64,000 bases of DNA from the NCBI RefSeq assembly GCF_027570035.1, contig NZ_JAKMUU010000003.1, positions 1 through 64,000 on the forward strand, given 5' to 3'. The DNA is from Corynebacterium curieae. GTDB lineage: Bacteria > Actinomycetota > Actinomycetes > Mycobacteriales > Mycobacteriaceae. The notes under the pieces were generated by a model. The model did no database searches and was not told the origin of the DNA. It was given only the letters and a program-made list of their open reading frames with translations. Shown here in pieces: positions 45,593 through 55,681 of this stretch (positions are counted from its first letter, which is position 1; each line of letters starts with the position of its first letter). Position numbers and translations under genes: made by a program.

Positions 45593-45685
45593 CTTAAGTC
45601 CAATGTGATCGGGCCGAATTGAACACATTGGGGTCTCAATTCGGCCCTTCCGCCCTCAATTCGGCCCGATCAGTATGGACTTAAG
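45593..45685. repeat. Composite inverted-repeat element, copy 2
   Basis: A 93-bp element with ends CTTAAGTCC and GGACTTAAG. The left arm GATCGGGCCGAATTGA can pair with either of two right arms, TCAATTCGGCCC or TCAATTCGGCCCGATCA, placed 8 bp apart. It aligns along its length with 8658-8749. It lies between the bL37 terminator and the 3' end of rsrA, so it could end sigH-rsrA transcripts. Confidence 0.85.
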
Positions 45686-45741
45686 CAAAAAGTTTGAAGA
45701 TCATGAAACCAGACCCCACCACAGCGGGTGAGCAACAGTGC

Positions 45742-46014
45742 CTACCACGCTGTGTCGATGCGGGTGATCTCTACTGAAATGCGCCGGCGCAGCGCCTGGG
45801 GCGCCTTGGCTTGGCGGTTACAGCAATTACGCACCAAGGAGCGGATAATCTCCTCGCTCTCGAGGCGCTTTTGACAGAAATCGCACTCGGCGATGTGCTC
45901 GCGGATGGCTAGTGCGCGGGCATAGGTGGTGGATTCATCGAGAAGCTCGCACAGGAGGGCCTGTACCTCAGGGGAGCTACACGCACCACAGTTGTGTTCC
46001 GTTGCGCGTTCCAT
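45742..46014 (-). CDS. rsrA: Anti-sigma factor RsrA (mycothiol system)
   Basis: A 90-residue zinc anti-sigma factor holding SigH inactive until thiol oxidation. The ZAS motif is H-x3-C-x2-C in HIAECDFCQK, with an earlier Cys pair (CGACSS) near residue 9 and CC near 64. ATG overlaps the sigH stop by one base (TAATG). C. glutamicum name is rshA. Confidence 0.93.
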   Translation of the reverse strand: MERATEHNCGACSSPEVQALLCELLDESTTYARALAIREHIAECDFCQKRLESEEIIRSLVRNCCNRQAKAPQALRRRISVEITRIDTAW

Positions 46015-46625
46015 TACTTCTCCTCCATGTCTGGGTGTTCTAATCCAATGCCTTGTTCTCGTGCCACGTCCTTCAACGCTTTTCGGAGCAATTTTCTTCC
46101 CCGATGTAGACGAGACATCACGGTACCTAGCGGAGTATCCATGATTTCTGCAATCTCCTTATAGGCAAGGCCTTCAACATCCGCGTAATAGACCACCATC
46201 CGATAATCATCGGGCAAGTCATTCATTGCCTCCGAAATGGTGTCATTTGGCATGTCCTTTAGCGCAGCCACCTCGGCGGATTCCAAGCCGGTGGAATCGT
46301 GGCCGGCAGTGGTATAAAGCTGAAAATCACTCAACTCATCGGCCGAAGACTCCGCGGGTCGGCGCTTCGCCTTGCGGTAAGAGTTGATGTAGTTATTGGT
46401 CATAATGCGATACAGCCACGCCTTAAGGTTCGTGCCCTGTTTAAAGGAATGAAAGGACTTATAGGCCTTGAGATAGGTCTCCTGCACTAGATCCTCAGCA
46501 TCTTGGGGATTGCGCGTCATGCGCAAGGCACCGCCATAAAGCTGGTCAAGCAAGGGCAGCGCTTCCGATTCAAAGCGGCGCTGCAGCTCCTTTTCGCTGA
46601 TTGTTTCTTTAGCCACAATTTCCAT
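46014..46625 (-). CDS. sigH: RNA polymerase sigma factor SigH
   Basis: ECF sigma factor of 203 residues from ATG 46625 controlling oxidative and heat stress genes. Region 2 [20 protein letters not shown] and [22 protein letters not shown]; region 4 [26 protein letters not shown] and [12 protein letters not shown]. The frame is open to 46748, but that part overlaps the divergent gene. Cotranscribed with rsrA. Confidence 0.94.
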   Translation of the reverse strand: MEIVAKETISEKELQRRFESEALPLLDQLYGGALRMTRNPQDAEDLVQETYLKAYKSFHSFKQGTNLKAWLYRIMTNNYINSYRKAKRRPAESSADELSDFQLYTTAGHDSTGLESAEVAALKDMPNDTISEAMNDLPDDYRMVVYYADVEGLAYKEIAEIMDTPLGTVMSRLHRGRKLLRKALKDVAREQGIGLEHPDMEEK

Positions 46626-46653
46626 CCTAACGCGTAGGGCTAGAATCCCAGTC

Positions 46654-47157
46654 ATGTCTAAAAAGTCCCCGCATGCAGCTACCCCAGCGCTCAAGGTCGT
46701 AGAGGATGCCGGTGTAAAACACCACGTGCACACCTTTGATGCGGGCACAGATCACTTCGGAGATCACGCCGCCGCGGCCCTCGAGGTAGAGCCGGAGCGC
46801 GTGCTCAAAACCCTGGTCATCGATGTAACTGCGGGCAAGGGACCAAAGCGCAAGCTGGCAGTCTGCGTCATCCCTACCACCCACCAGCTGAGCCTAAAGA
46901 AAGCCGCGGCCGCCCACGGCGTATCCAAGGCAGCTATGGCTGATCCGCATGACGCGTCCAAGTCTTCCGGCTACATTCCCGGCGGAATTTCCCCGCTAGG
47001 TCAGAAGAATCCGCTGCCCACGGTCATCGAGGAAACCGCCATCCTTTTCGATACCGTCTTTATCTCCGGCGGGCGCCGCGGGCTAGATATCGAACTCAAT
47101 GCGGAGGATCTTGCGGAACTGTACTCTGCCGGCTTTGCCGATCTACTCGCCGAGTAG
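46654..47157 (+). CDS. ybaK: YbaK/EbsC-family aminoacyl-tRNA deacylase
   Basis: A 167-residue single-domain deacylase that removes cysteine mis-charged on tRNA-Pro. Family features: [18 protein letters not shown], the Lys-containing RVLKTLVI, and the glycine loop [21 protein letters not shown]. Divergent from sigH with only 28 bp between starts. Confidence 0.92.
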   Translation: MSKKSPHAATPALKVVEDAGVKHHVHTFDAGTDHFGDHAAAALEVEPERVLKTLVIDVTAGKGPKRKLAVCVIPTTHQLSLKKAAAAHGVSKAAMADPHDASKSSGYIPGGISPLGQKNPLPTVIEETAILFDTVFISGGRRGLDIELNAEDLAELYSAGFADLLAE

Positions 47158-47790
47158 CTCCGGATAATCATTGGATACGTTGCCCACGGCCTTGTCTGCG
47201 GGGTGGGTGTGGAAGCCGCGAAGGGGCGTCGGCAAGAGCAGCTCAGCAGCTTCTTCGGGGCTGCCCTCCAACCAGGTGCGCATTTCCTCGGCCGCCAAGA
47301 AGCGTGGCAGGCGGTGGTGCAGCCACTCCATTTCTTCGGTGGCTTCGGTGGTGACAATCGTGGCGGATAGTCGGTCCAGGCCGGTGTCCCAAAGACCTGC
47401 CGCCCACAACAAGCCTTCCTTCGCGCGCACGAAATAGGGTTGCTTGCCGCCCTCTTCCTGGCGCCATTCGTAGTAACCATCCATCGGAATGAGGCAGCGC
47501 TGCCCCTTAAAGGCATGCCGGAAGGACGGCTTGGAAGCTACGGTCTCTGCGCGGGCGTTAAACAGCGGCGGACCCTCAAGGTCCTTCTTCCAGTGCGGCA
47601 CTAGCGCCCACCGCGCAGGATCAACTTGGGCGAGACTCTCGCGCACACGCACGATGGCCACCGGCTGAGTGGGCGCGATATTATAGCGCGGGCCTGGAGT
47701 GCCCTGTGGGGCATGTACTTCGGTGACTCCGGGCAGCCCGCCCACTTCATCAAGGAGGGACTCGGTAAAAAGAACGAATCTTCCGCACAT
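47143..47790 (-). CDS. SRAP/HMCES-family abasic-site protein
   Basis: A 215-residue protein of the YedK family, which forms a covalent link to abasic sites in single-stranded DNA. Catalytic Cys2 (MCGRF), PRYNIAPTQ with Asn, DGYYEW with Glu, and a final HHRLP histidine are all in place. Overlaps the deacylase gene by 15 bp tail to tail and starts 10 bp from aroA on the other strand. Confidence 0.94.
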   Translation of the reverse strand: MCGRFVLFTESLLDEVGGLPGVTEVHAPQGTPGPRYNIAPTQPVAIVRVRESLAQVDPARWALVPHWKKDLEGPPLFNARAETVASKPSFRHAFKGQRCLIPMDGYYEWRQEEGGKQPYFVRAKEGLLWAAGLWDTGLDRLSATIVTTEATEEMEWLHHRLPRFLAAEEMRTWLEGSPEEAAELLLPTPLRGFHTHPADKAVGNVSNDYPELLGE

Positions 47791-47800
47791 GCCCTCTATT

Positions 47801-49096
47801 ATGGACCATATGTCTCAACCATGGTCCGCCCCGCAAGCGGCAGGCCCCATTGCGTGGGCCCAGCACGTGCCGGGCTCGAAGTCTATTACCAACCGCGCCT
47901 TCATTCTTGCCACGTTGGCCGATGCCCCCTCTACCCTGCGCGCGCCGCTGGTCTCGCGCGATTCGCAGCTGATGGAAAAGGCGCTGGAGTCTATGGGCGC
48001 GCGCTTCGAGCACGATGGCGAGGATATCCACGTCACCCCAGGCCCGCTCAGGGGCGCGACGGTGGATTGCGGCCTGGCCGGCACGGTCATGCGCTTTATC
48101 CCACCGGTAGCTGCCTTGGCGGACGGCGCCGTGCTTGTCGACGGCGACGAGCAGGCCTACGCCCGCCCCATGTCCACCACTCTGGACGCGCTGCGCCAGC
48201 TCGGCGTGGAGGTGGATGGCGATAGCTTGAGCTTGCCCTTTACCGTGCGCTCGCACGGTGTGCCGGAAGGCGGCGAAGTCACTATCGACGCCTCTGGATC
48301 ATCGCAGTTCGTATCAGGATTGCTGCTCGCCGGTGCGCGCTTTGAGAAGGGCATCACCGTCATCCACGAGGGTGCCCCGCTGCCGTCACTGCCGTACGTG
48401 GAGATGACAGTAGGCATGCTGCGCCAAGCGGGCGTCCACGTGGATTCCGGCGAGAATACGTGGACCGTACACCCCGGCCCGATTGCCGGCCGGGAATGGG
48501 CAATCGAGCCGGACCTGTCCAATGCCACCCCCTTTCTTGCCGCCGCTGCCGTCACCGGCGGTCATGTGACCATCAAACGCTGGCCCGCCAATACCACCCA
48601 GCCGGGCGACGCCATTCGCCATATTTTGGTGGATATGGGCGTCATGGTCACCCAAGAGCCGGGCTTTGTCACCGCCAAGGGCACCAAGGGCGGCGCACTG
48701 CAGGGCATCGAGCGCAATATGGGTGACATCGGCGAGCTCACCCCCACCGTCGCAGCGCTTTGTGCCTTGGCAGAAACCCCCTCTACGCTCACCGGAATTG
48801 CGCACCTGCGCGGCCACGAAACGGACCGTCTCAAGGCGTTGGCAGATAATATCAATGCCCTAGGCGGCAAAGTCACCGAGCTTGCCGACGGCTTACGCAT
48901 CGACCCCGCACCTCTCCACGGCGGCGAGTGGCCGTGCTACGCGGACCACCGCATGGCCACCACGGGAGCCATCATCGGCCTGAAGGTGCCGGGCATAGAG
49001 ATCGAGGATATTTCTACCACCGCAAAGACGCTGCCTGGCTTCGACCGCATGTGGGAGACCATGTTGGACCCCGAGCAACAGGAGAGCAATGGCTAG
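47801..49096 (+). CDS. aroA: 3-phosphoshikimate 1-carboxyvinyltransferase (EPSP synthase)
   Basis: Shikimate-pathway enzyme making EPSP from shikimate-3-phosphate and PEP. I give ATG 47801 (431 residues); ATG 47810 (MSQPWSAP) and 47789 are alternatives and none has a clear Shine-Dalgarno. Motifs: [28 protein letters not shown], a C-terminal [12 protein letters not shown] and [15 protein letters not shown]. Overlaps rsgA by 8 bp. Confidence 0.95.
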   Translation: MDHMSQPWSAPQAAGPIAWAQHVPGSKSITNRAFILATLADAPSTLRAPLVSRDSQLMEKALESMGARFEHDGEDIHVTPGPLRGATVDCGLAGTVMRFIPPVAALADGAVLVDGDEQAYARPMSTTLDALRQLGVEVDGDSLSLPFTVRSHGVPEGGEVTIDASGSSQFVSGLLLAGARFEKGITVIHEGAPLPSLPYVEMTVGMLRQAGVHVDSGENTWTVHPGPIAGREWAIEPDLSNATPFLAAAAVTGGHVTIKRWPANTTQPGDAIRHILVDMGVMVTQEPGFVTAKGTKGGALQGIERNMGDIGELTPTVAALCALAETPSTLTGIAHLRGHETDRLKALADNINALGGKVTELADGLRIDPAPLHGGEWPCYADHRMATTGAIIGLKVPGIEIEDISTTAKTLPGFDRMWETMLDPEQQESNG

Positions 49097-50114
49097 GCGT
49101 TTTGGTTCCTTTGATGAATCCGATGTGCGCGTGCGCCCCGGCAAGGGGTCGCGGCCGCGCACTAAAGACCGCCCCAAGCACAGGAATGCCAAGTTTGGCA
49201 TGGTCATTACCAAGGATCGCGGGCGCTGGGGCGTCGCGCTAGACGATGGCCCACGCGTTACCGCAATGCGCGCCCGCGAGCTCGGCCGCACCGCCATCGA
49301 GGTGGGCGACCGCGTCGGTGTCGTAGGCGATACCTCCGGTAAGAAGGACACCCTTGCGCGCATTGTGAAGCTGGAAGAACGCACCTCCGTCCTCCGGCGC
49401 ACCGCCGATGACACTGACGCTTATGAGCGCATCGTGGTCGCTAATGCGGACCAGATGCTCATCGTGACGGCCGTGGCCGATCCGCCACCGCGCTCCGGGT
49501 TTGTCGAGCGCGCCTTGATCGCCGCCTTTGTGGGCAATATCCACCCAATTCTGTGCCTGACCAAGACCGATCTCACGGATCCAGCGCCCTTCGCGGCCGA
49601 GTTCGCCGATCTAGATGTCACGGTCGTGGAAGCCGGCGTCGAAGACGGGCTCGAGGCGGTGCGCCAGCACATCGACGGCCACGTCACCGCACTCATCGGC
49701 CACTCCGGTGTGGGCAAATCCACGCTGGTCAACCGGCTGGTTCCGGATGCGGATAGGGAAACGGGGGAAGTTTCGGGCGTGGGCAAGGGCAGGCATACCT
49801 CCACCCAATCAGTGGCACTCCCCCTCCCCGCCAATGCGGCATTCTCCGGCGGCTGGATTATCGATACCCCCGGTATCCGCTCTTTTGGCCTCGCACATGT
49901 GGATGCCGATGATGTGCTCGGAGTCTTTGAAGATCTTGCAGCCGCCATCGAAGATTGCCCCCGCGGTTGTACGCATATGGGTCCACCTGCGGATCCAGAA
50001 TGCGGCCTCGATGACCCTGCGCTTATTCCCCCTGACACCGCCAGTGCGCGGCGGCGCGACGCGGTGCGCGGCCTCCTCGAGGTCCTGCGCACCAACGTGG
50101 AGTGGGAAAATTAA
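49089..50114 (+). CDS. rsgA: Ribosome small-subunit GTPase RsgA
   Basis: Circularly permuted GTPase of 341 residues that helps 30S maturation. Order of motifs: [21 protein letters not shown]4 CLTKTDL, G1 [15 protein letters not shown]3 [12 protein letters not shown]-terminal zinc site [16 protein letters not shown] is intact. The actinobacterial version has an N-terminal OB-like region without extra domains. Overlaps aroA, as in mycobacteria. Confidence 0.95.
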   Translation: MARRFGSFDESDVRVRPGKGSRPRTKDRPKHRNAKFGMVITKDRGRWGVALDDGPRVTAMRARELGRTAIEVGDRVGVVGDTSGKKDTLARIVKLEERTSVLRRTADDTDAYERIVVANADQMLIVTAVADPPPRSGFVERALIAAFVGNIHPILCLTKTDLTDPAPFAAEFADLDVTVVEAGVEDGLEAVRQHIDGHVTALIGHSGVGKSTLVNRLVPDADRETGEVSGVGKGRHTSTQSVALPLPANAAFSGGWIIDTPGIRSFGLAHVDADDVLGVFEDLAAAIEDCPRGCTHMGPPADPECGLDDPALIPPDTASARRRDAVRGLLEVLRTNVEWEN

Positions 50115-50359
50115 AGGTGGAAGCCGGTATCGGCAATAACACCCAAGATGCCATCCACGATGCCAAAGAATACATCGAGGATCTGGCCCCAGGTGCCTTG
50201 GGACGAGGTCTCTAGCAGCGCCAGCCACGGGGTGGTGGGCACGGCGTCGGCAGCAGCATCTGCAGCCGGGACGGTATCTGCCAGTGCGGCTGGTGCGGCA
50301 ATGAGGGCTGCGCCTGCGGTAACGGTGGCCGCAGCGACGTTCTTGAAACGCTGAGTCAT
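50111..50359 (-). CDS. Small secreted hydrophobic peptide-like protein
   Basis: An 82-residue protein with a signal peptide (KNVAAATVTAGAALIAAPAALA) cleaved near residue 27-28. The mature part is about 54 residues, ending in an amphipathic hydrophobic helix (WGQILDVFFGIVDGILGVIA). Not recognised. Its size and helix are reminiscent of corynebacterial cell-wall channel peptides, but those usually lack signal peptides. Overlaps rsgA by 4 bp tail to tail. Confidence 0.75.
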   Translation of the reverse strand: MTQRFKNVAAATVTAGAALIAAPAALADTVPAADAAADAVPTTPWLALLETSSQGTWGQILDVFFGIVDGILGVIADTGFHL

Positions 50360-50376
50360 GTTTTCTCCTTGAAGTC

Positions 50377-50892
50377 TTAGAGCAATTCTACGAGGAAAGG
50401 CAGCTCGGTGGGGTGATAAAAGGCCATGAACTTATCCAGTGCATCGCCTACAGCCAGCTCCGCATCCTCATCGCCCAAGTCTGCGGTATCGATGGCCTCG
50501 ATGGCCTTCGCGGTGGTTTCTTCAGATTCCGCGATGTCTACGTGGATAGCCGCCAAATCCTCCTTGCTGAACTGTGCCGGCTGGAGTTCTACTACTGGCT
50601 CGCCCATATCCGGGCGCGGGGTGATAACAGAATCATCCAGGTCTACCGAGATAACCACGCGGCGGTGGGGGAACTTCTCTTCATCGCCGATGGCCAAAAG
50701 CCGCATGGAGGCCATCGAAGCTTCTAGAAACGCCGAGTAGGCGATCTCTTCTTCATCGCCCTCGGTATAAAAGTCCCGCAGCGCTGGGGTAACCATGAAA
50801 CCCCACCCAGAGCGCGCAGAAAGGGAGCCGGTTTCTTCCAGCTCCGCCAGCATGGCATACGTAGCGGGGATGTAGACGCGGGCTTTAGCCAC
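50377..50892 (-). CDS. DUF6912-type protein
   Basis: A 171-residue cytosolic protein (MAKARVYIPATYAMLAELEE...) of an actinobacterial family of unknown function. Its start overlaps the stop of the HAD gene by one base, so they form one unit. An acidic C-terminal half is noticeable. Confidence 0.8.
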   Translation of the reverse strand: MAKARVYIPATYAMLAELEETGSLSARSGWGFMVTPALRDFYTEGDEEEIAYSAFLEASMASMRLLAIGDEEKFPHRRVVISVDLDDSVITPRPDMGEPVVELQPAQFSKEDLAAIHVDIAESEETTAKAIEAIDTADLGDEDAELAVGDALDKFMAFYHPTELPFLVELL

Positions 50893-51302
50893 TAAAACTC
50901 ACCTTCAATATCGAAGACTGCCTGGATTTCTACGGACACGCGGTCGAAGCTCGTGTACAAGAAGCCGACCATGCCTGCCTCGACGGCTGCGCGAACGTTG
51001 AGAATGGAATCATCAACCATGACACAATCATTGAGCGGCAACTCAAGGGCATCCGCTGCCGCTTGGAAGGCTGCGACCTCTGGCTTTTCCGCTCCAACTT
51101 CCCCGGAGAGCACCACCGCATCCACATTGCCGCGGTATTCCCATTCGCGGATGTGCTCAGCACCAGGGCCGCCCGGGTCATTGGACAAAATGGCGGTTGC
51201 CGCACCATTGGCCTTTGCAGCGGCCAGCAGTGCCTTCCAGCGGCGGTTGTCTTCTTCGGTGCCATCAAGGACGCCGACATAGTCAACGATTAGACCACGC
51301 AT
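50892..51302 (-). CDS. Small HAD-superfamily hydrolase
   Basis: A 136-residue protein with a minimal HAD core and no cap domain. Motif I is VDYVGVLDG, motif II ILSNDPGG, motif III AEKPEVAAF and motif IV VMVDDS. Motif I lacks the second Asp (DxD), having Val in place; phosphatase activity may thus be changed. Coupled to the DUF6912 gene. Confidence 0.85.
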   Translation of the reverse strand: MRGLIVDYVGVLDGTEEDNRRWKALLAAAKANGAATAILSNDPGGPGAEHIREWEYRGNVDAVVLSGEVGAEKPEVAAFQAAADALELPLNDCVMVDDSILNVRAAVEAGMVGFLYTSFDRVSVEIQAVFDIEGEF

Positions 51303-51479
51303 GTTCTTAAATCCTTTGTTAAACGAATTCTCTTTAACCCCCGAGAGTATAGCGAACCACGCGTATATTCGCGCCCACCGCTTTCAGGAAACCCTCAGAA
51401 ATGGCGGCCACACGGCAGGCATGAGACAATTATCACGCGTCCGTCTCCTGCCCTAAGCAAGGAGCACTACTTCCCCACC

Positions 51480-51863
51480 ATGTACGAGCCCATTCCTGGT
51501 TACTCGCACCTCAAACTCTTCATTGCACCACACCGCGTGCGCTATGGCCGCTTGCCGACGTCCGCAGAAGTTGCCGCCCAGCACCGCATCCAAGCCTGGG
51601 TAGTCTTCGTGCTGGAGGTAGCAGCTGGCTATCGCCCGTTGGCGCACCTCAATTCCCCGCGCTATTCAGATGCTATCCGCCTGCACATTGGCTCGTGGCT
51701 ACGCCGCCGCGAGAGCCCTTATGCCACTGAGCGTTTACAGTTGACCAGCCTGCATGCGCGCCCGAACGGCGAATATTTTGGTTCCGCTTACCTTGGCCAG
51801 CAGCAACATGCCTTTACCGGCGCCGCCGACCGCACAGGCTTAACATCATTCCGCCTGCTCTAG
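51480..51863 (+). CDS. Rv3235-family protein
   Basis: A 127-residue protein of the Rv3235/DUF6459 family: WVVFVLEVAAGYRPLAHL followed by an arginine-rich stretch. Conserved upstream of secA in actinobacteria; function unknown. The dispersed 10-mer lies at 51551. Confidence 0.8.
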   Translation: MYEPIPGYSHLKLFIAPHRVRYGRLPTSAEVAAQHRIQAWVVFVLEVAAGYRPLAHLNSPRYSDAIRLHIGSWLRRRESPYATERLQLTSLHARPNGEYFGSAYLGQQQHAFTGAADRTGLTSFRLL

Positions 51864-51889
51864 CGCAAGGAACAGCAATTTAGCGGTAC

Positions 51890-52702
51890 TTAGGAAAAGA
51901 ATTGGCCGAGCTGAGAGAGGATCTCGGACCAGTTCAAGGCGGACCACCCAAAGCTAGCCGCGCTGACCAAAGCCGCGATCCCAGTAGTCAGCAGACCGCC
52001 TTCAAGGGCGGATAGCCCAGAATTCTCCGCTGAGGTGCTGCCCGCGTGTGTGGCGTCCGCATCGTCGTGGAGGATGGCGGATTGCTCAAAGGGCGCATTA
52101 ACCTGCTTGGTAATGGTAAGGATATCGCGCAGCGCCGCCGCATAGTCTGGAAACTCATCTGGAAAAGTAGCCCCCGTCTCACCAGCCGGAGGTAGCTCAG
52201 CGCGCGTAGAAGCCTTGCCGGCGGGAACCTGCGGCAGGTCCTTGGTGAACTCGCCCAGTTCGGCGCGGATTACCGCCTGCGCATAGTTCGCCCCCAACAT
52301 GTCGAGGTAGTCCAAGACAGCTGCCTCGGTGAACTGCTTGCCGCCTAGGGATTGGGTTCGCTTTTCCGGTTCCCATGGGAACTCAAGCGGTGTGGAATAG
52401 ATATTCCCATCGGTACGCGCGGTATTGAGCCGCGCCTTGCCAAAGTAATAATCAAAGGCGGCCTCCGCCTTTTCCGGCGAGAGGATTCCATCATCTACCA
52501 GTGCATTCTTACGCTGAGTAGCAATAGCCAAGATGGCCGCGGCGGCATTGTCTTGTTCTAGCTTTTCGCCGGAGTCCAAGATAATGCGGCACGAGGAATC
52601 AGAGTCGCGCTGCATTTCATAGGCAATGGCCGGCGTGGCGCCACCGAGCAAGGTGGCAGACAAAAGCGTCGTAATACCGAGACGCAAAGAGCGGCGGCGC
52701 AT
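51890..52702 (-). CDS. Secreted protein of unknown function
   Basis: A 270-residue protein with a signal peptide (MRRRSLRLGITTLLSATLLGG..., cleavage near AIA-YE). The helical body (SPEKAEAAFDYYFGKARL, VLDYLDMLGANYAQAVIR) is followed by a hydrophobic C-terminal segment (GLLTTGIAALVSAASFGWSA) that could anchor it. One cysteine near the N-terminus. I do not recognise a family. Confidence 0.8.
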   Translation of the reverse strand: MRRRSLRLGITTLLSATLLGGATPAIAYEMQRDSDSSCRIILDSGEKLEQDNAAAAILAIATQRKNALVDDGILSPEKAEAAFDYYFGKARLNTARTDGNIYSTPLEFPWEPEKRTQSLGGKQFTEAAVLDYLDMLGANYAQAVIRAELGEFTKDLPQVPAGKASTRAELPPAGETGATFPDEFPDYAAALRDILTITKQVNAPFEQSAILHDDADATHAGSTSAENSGLSALEGGLLTTGIAALVSAASFGWSALNWSEILSQLGQFFS

Positions 52703-52780
52703 TGTCAGTGGAGCTCCTCACAGGAAATAAGCAGAATGGGCAAGTTTCTTATATTCTACTCATTTTTTCCTGAAAAGAAA

Positions 52781-52819
52781 CCCGCCCCGCTCCCGCAAGC
52801 TAAAGCGGGTACGGGCGGG
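52781..52819 (-). terminator. Terminator of secA
   Basis: ACCCGCCCG...CGGGCGGGT-type stem with inner CCCGC/GCGGG pairing, followed by TTTCTTTT on the minus strand, 22 bp past the secA stop. Confidence 0.9.
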
Positions 52820-52841
52820 TATCAACTGAGCAGGCGAACGC

Positions 52842-55427
52842 TTAGGCCTCCACGGTGCCTTCACCGTTGCCGGTCGCAGTAACAGCAGATTCGCTGGCCT
52901 TCTCTTCTTCCTGCTGCTTGAACTGCTTGCGCAGCATAAACAGCTGGCGGACGGTCTCTTCCTTCACGCCATCATTCATGGCATTGAACATTTCGCCGCC
53001 CTCCTTCTGATACTCCACCAGAGGATCGCGCTGGGCCATTGCACGCAGGCCAATGCCTTCCTTGAGGTAGTCCATCTCATAGAGGTGCTCGCGCCACTTC
53101 TGGTCAATAATAGGCAGGATAACCATGCGCTCGGTGTTGCGCATCTGTTGCTCGCCACCAATTGCGGTAACGGACTCTTCCAACTTGTCGTATTCGTTAT
53201 TGGCATCCTGCACCAGGGCGTCGCGAAGTTGCTCGGCCGAAAGCTCACCCGGGGAACCATACTCGGAGCCTTCCACCAGTTCCTCGTGGGAAATGGTTGG
53301 ACCATACAGGGACTCCAATGCGTTCCACAGCTCGTCCAGATCCCAATCCTCCACGTAGCCGGTGGCGGTAGCGCCGGCCACATACGCAGAAACGGTGTCA
53401 TCAATCATGCCGCGGATATTGTCTTGAATATCGCCGGCATCGAGGATGTCGTGGCGGGTAGCGTAAACCACCTTGCGCTGCTCATTGAGCACCTCGTCAT
53501 ACTTGAGGACGTTCTTGCGCATTTCAAAGTTTTGGTTCTCCACCTGTGCCTGAGCGCCCTTGATGGAGTTGGACACCATCTTGGCTTCGATGGGGACATC
53601 GTCCGGGACATTGAGGCGGTTCATCATGTTTTCCATGGATTGCCCAACGAAGCGGACCATCAGCTCATCACGCATGGATAGGTAGAAGCGGGTTTCACCC
53701 GGATCGCCCTGGCGGCCGGTACGGCCACGCAGCTGATTATCAATACGGCGAGACTCGTGACGCTCGGTACCCAGCACGTATAGGCCACCGGCCTCGCGCA
53801 CCTGGTCACCCAGCTTCTTGGAGCGCTCCCTTTCCGCATCGATTTCAGCTTCCCAGGCCTCTTGGTACTTCTCTTCATCCTCAAACGGATCTAGGCCGCG
53901 CTCGCGCAGCTTTTCATCGAGGATGACCTCAGGGTTACCACCGAGCACGATATCGGTACCACGGCCAGCCATATTGGTAGCCACGGTCACGGTGCCAGGG
54001 CGGCCGGCACGGGCGATGATCTGACCCTCTTCCTCATGGTGCTTTGCGTTGAGCACATTGTGCTTGATGCCACGCTTGGACAGCAGCTGAGACAGGTACT
54101 CGGAGCGCTCCACGGAGGTGGTACCAACCAACACCGGTTGTTTGGATTCGACGTGCTCTGCAATATCGTCTACTACCGCGGCAAACTTGGCTTCCTGCGT
54201 CTTATAGATGCGGTCAGAGTGATCCGCGCGCTGGTTCGGCTTATTGGTAGGAATCGGCACCACATCCAAGTCATAGATGGAGTGCAGCTCCGCGGCCTCG
54301 GTCTCCGCGGTACCGGTCATTCCGGAGATCTTTTCATACAGGCGGAAGTAGTTCTGCAGGGTAACGGTAGCCAGCGTCTGGTTCTCGTTTTTGATCTCCA
54401 CCTGCTCCTTAGCCTCAATGGCTTGGTGCATGCCCTCGTTGTAGCGGCGGCCGGCCAGCACGCGGCCGGTAAAGCCATCCACAATCATGACTTCCCCGTT
54501 GCGGACAATGTAGTCCTTATCCCGGGTGAAAAGCTCCTTGGCCTTGAGAGCGTTGTTCAGGTAGGACACCAACTGAGAGTGTTCAGGGGCGTAGAGGTTA
54601 TCGATGCCAAGCTGATCCTCAACGAATTCCACGCCCTCTTCCAGCACACCGATGGTCCGCTTTTTGTGATCCACTTCGTAGTGGATACCTTCACGCATGC
54701 GCGGTGCCAATTGGGCGAAGACACCGTAGAACTGGGAGGAACCATCTACCGGTCCGGAGATAATGAGCGGGGTACGGGCTTCATCGATAAGAATCGAGTC
54801 AACCTCGTCCACGATGCAGTAGTTGTGTCCGCGCTGAACCACATCATTAAGGGAGCGGACCATGTTATCGCGCAGGTAGTCAAAGCCCAGCTCGTTATTG
54901 GTGCCGTAAGTAATGTCGCAATCGTAGGCAGCCTTGCGCTCTGGCGGGCGCATCTCGGACAGGATGACGCCCACGGACAGGCCGAGCCAGCGGTGGACAC
55001 GGCCCATCATTTCGGCGTCGCGCTTGGCTAGGTAGTCGTTAACGGTCACGATGTGCACGCCCTTGCCATCAAGAGCGTTGAGGTAGGCCGGCAGCAGCGA
55101 AGTCAAGGTCTTGCCCTCACCAGTGCGCATCTCGGCAACGTTGCCAAAGTGCAAGGCCGCACCGCCCATGATCTGCACGCGGTAGTGCTTCTGATCGAGG
55201 ACGCGCCAGGCAGCCTCGCGAACGGTAGCAAAGGCCTCGAGCAAGATGTCATTCATCTCTTCGCCGTCTTTCAGGCGGGTCTTAAACTCGTCGGTCTTTG
55301 CCTTAAGTTCGTCGTCCGAAAGCTCCGCGTACTTATCCTCAAGGGCAATTACATCGTCTGCCATTTTGCCCAGGCGCTTGACCGTACGGCCCTCGCCCGC
55401 GCGCAGCAGCTTGGAAAGTCCAAACAC
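52842..55427 (-). CDS. secA: Preprotein translocase ATPase SecA (SecA1)
   Basis: An 861-residue motor that drives proteins through SecYEG. Walker [29 protein letters not shown] (Walker B), [12 protein letters not shown]-type helicase region [27 protein letters not shown] and the two-helix-finger area are intact. No C-terminal CxCx8CH zinc region is present; the end is acidic (EGTVEA). Housekeeping SecA by position (Rv3240c homologue). Ribosome-binding site AAGGACT lies before the ATG. Confidence 0.95.
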   Translation of the reverse strand: MFGLSKLLRAGEGRTVKRLGKMADDVIALEDKYAELSDDELKAKTDEFKTRLKDGEEMNDILLEAFATVREAAWRVLDQKHYRVQIMGGAALHFGNVAEMRTGEGKTLTSLLPAYLNALDGKGVHIVTVNDYLAKRDAEMMGRVHRWLGLSVGVILSEMRPPERKAAYDCDITYGTNNELGFDYLRDNMVRSLNDVVQRGHNYCIVDEVDSILIDEARTPLIISGPVDGSSQFYGVFAQLAPRMREGIHYEVDHKKRTIGVLEEGVEFVEDQLGIDNLYAPEHSQLVSYLNNALKAKELFTRDKDYIVRNGEVMIVDGFTGRVLAGRRYNEGMHQAIEAKEQVEIKNENQTLATVTLQNYFRLYEKISGMTGTAETEAAELHSIYDLDVVPIPTNKPNQRADHSDRIYKTQEAKFAAVVDDIAEHVESKQPVLVGTTSVERSEYLSQLLSKRGIKHNVLNAKHHEEEGQIIARAGRPGTVTVATNMAGRGTDIVLGGNPEVILDEKLRERGLDPFEDEEKYQEAWEAEIDAERERSKKLGDQVREAGGLYVLGTERHESRRIDNQLRGRTGRQGDPGETRFYLSMRDELMVRFVGQSMENMMNRLNVPDDVPIEAKMVSNSIKGAQAQVENQNFEMRKNVLKYDEVLNEQRKVVYATRHDILDAGDIQDNIRGMIDDTVSAYVAGATATGYVEDWDLDELWNALESLYGPTISHEELVEGSEYGSPGELSAEQLRDALVQDANNEYDKLEESVTAIGGEQQMRNTERMVILPIIDQKWREHLYEMDYLKEGIGLRAMAQRDPLVEYQKEGGEMFNAMNDGVKEETVRQLFMLRKQFKQQEEEKASESAVTATGNGEGTVEA

Positions 55428-55437
55428 GGTTAGTTAG

Positions 55438-55681
55438 TCCTTCTAGTCGCGACAATAAAGTTAACTCGTCGCTATTGTACTCACTAGCTTTCACAAAGCA
55501 CTTCCCGCCTAGCGCAAAATGCATTAGCAATGCCGCCACTGGCTCTAGCCAACCGGCTTCACTACGGCCGCTAGCACTGCTTGCCGACGCCTCAGCAGGC
55601 AATCCCCTTACTTCCCTACGGCCATAAAACGGCCCCGCCGCACGGTCGCAGCGGGGTTCCTGAAGTTTAAGACGGGCTTCT
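55438..55681. other. secA-hpf intergenic region with a dispersed motif copy
   Basis: A 244-bp gap presumably holding the secA promoter (minus strand). It contains the only non-coding copy of CTTGCCGACG, at 55580-55589, and the hpf terminator at 55633-55656. Confidence 0.5.
55633..55656 (-). terminator. Terminator of hpf
   Basis: CCCCGC and GCGGGG arms, followed on the minus strand by CCGTTTTATGG, close after the hpf stop at 55682. Confidence 0.6.

Noticed and set aside
46626-46670. SigH autoregulatory promoter before sigH
   Set aside because: A GGGATT is followed by a GTTA at only about 11-12 bp, too short for an ECF promoter.
46626-46748. Long N-terminal form of SigH
   Set aside because: The extra residues overlap the divergent deacylase gene and do not resemble region 1-2 of ECF sigma factors.
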